Below are positions 14,644 to 14,884 of a stretch of 14,884 nucleotides of DNA, in pieces. The DNA lies in assembly GCA_937884385.1 (NCBI GenBank), contig CALGCW010000290.1, positions 1 through 14,884 of the forward strand, given 5' to 3'. The first letter of the stretch is position 1. Each line of letters begins with the position of its first letter. This DNA is from an uncultured Clostridia bacterium. Its GTDB lineage: Bacteria; Bacillota; Clostridia; Oscillospirales; CAG-272. The position numbers were made by a program, and so were the translations under genes. The notes beneath the pieces were generated by a model, which made no database searches, was not told where the DNA came from, and saw only the letters and a program-made list of their open reading frames with translations.

Positions 14644-14884
14644 AGGCCCACTCGCGTCGCATAGTCGCCGCGTGTCGCTCGATACACTCGCTCCTTCGGC
14701 TCTTTGCTTTGGCTCCTTCGCTTCGCAAACACATCACGCCGTGATGTCTTTGCTTGCTCACCCACTCCCTCCCTCGCCTTCGGCGAGCGGAGGTCGTGAT
14801 GGTTCAAATCCCCTGCCGGAGCGAAAAAAAGAACAGACACCTAACGGTGTCTGTTCTTTTTTGGTTGCGGAGGTGGGATTTGAA
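14644..14884. repeat. tRNA-like repeat, copy 3, cut by the window end
   Basis: Offset by 241 bp from copy 2 at the hairpin. It has a diverged core (TCGCATAGTCG, GCTCGATACACTCGCTCCTT), then GCGGAGGTCGTGATGGTTCA, the same hairpin, and the same tRNA 3'-end-like sequence at the window edge. The cluster probably continues to the right. Confidence 0.8.
14825..14862. terminator. Bidirectional terminator hairpin, copy 3
   Basis: Third identical copy of the 17-bp stem with loop TAAC, 241 bp after copy 2. Confidence 0.8.

Noticed and set aside
14372..14840. Open frames in the right-end repeats, including two that share the start MSVLFFAPAGDLN
   Set aside because: They start inside the terminator hairpin, have no ribosome-binding site, and share their beginning only because the DNA repeat is identical.
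14366..14884. A CRISPR array at the right end
   Set aside because: Units are about 241 bp with diverged GC-rich cores and a terminator hairpin; there are no short repeats with uniform spacers and no cas genes.

Overview
The window looks like a chromosomal stretch of a moderate-to-low GC Gram-positive anaerobe of the class Clostridia, probably a gut Oscillospirales- or Christensenellales-type bacterium. This is inferred from purine-rich Shine-Dalgarno sites, near-consensus sigma-A promoters with 17-bp spacers, InlB-type B-repeats, GLUG motifs, BspA-like leucine-rich repeats and a DUF4177 gene. All nine genes I accept lie on the minus strand, so the text below runs right to left, in the direction of transcription. 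The plus-strand open frames look like shadows.

Right end (14149-14884): no protein gene. It holds two tandem copies of a tRNA-like repeat. Each copy ends in a perfect 17-bp bidirectional terminator hairpin followed by an outward-facing tRNA 3'-end-like sequence. A third copy lies at 4606-4722, and a variant with a different hairpin lies at 13495-13568. A consensus promoter (TTGACA, 17 bp, TATAAT) then drives a small two-gene operon: a DUF4177 protein and a 101-residue protein, overlapping as TAATG.

Middle (11700-13467): a regulator with a DNA-binding domain at each end (excisionase-type HTH and LuxR-type HTH), with its own promoter. A long hairpin follows, then a 108-residue cysteine-rich protein, then a 2258-residue surface protein (4859-11635). 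The surface protein has an unusual double hydrophobic N-terminus and many InlB/MucBP-like repeats, but no sortase signal.

Left part (58-4594): a 118-residue unknown protein with its own promoter and terminator, then a striking two-gene operon. Its first gene encodes a MerR-type HTH fused to three membrane helices, an outside CxxC-repeat region and a BspA-like leucine-rich repeat. Its second gene encodes a lipoprotein with the same CxxC repeats plus GLUG motifs. The operon promoter has the classical MerR layout: a 19-bp spacer with a perfect palindrome in it. I read this as a membrane-spanning one-component regulator controlling itself and a lipoprotein partner, and I think it is the most interesting system in the window. 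Last comes a degenerate DnaB-like RecA-fold protein with damaged Walker motifs. The promoter and ribosome-binding site of a further gene lie at the very left edge.
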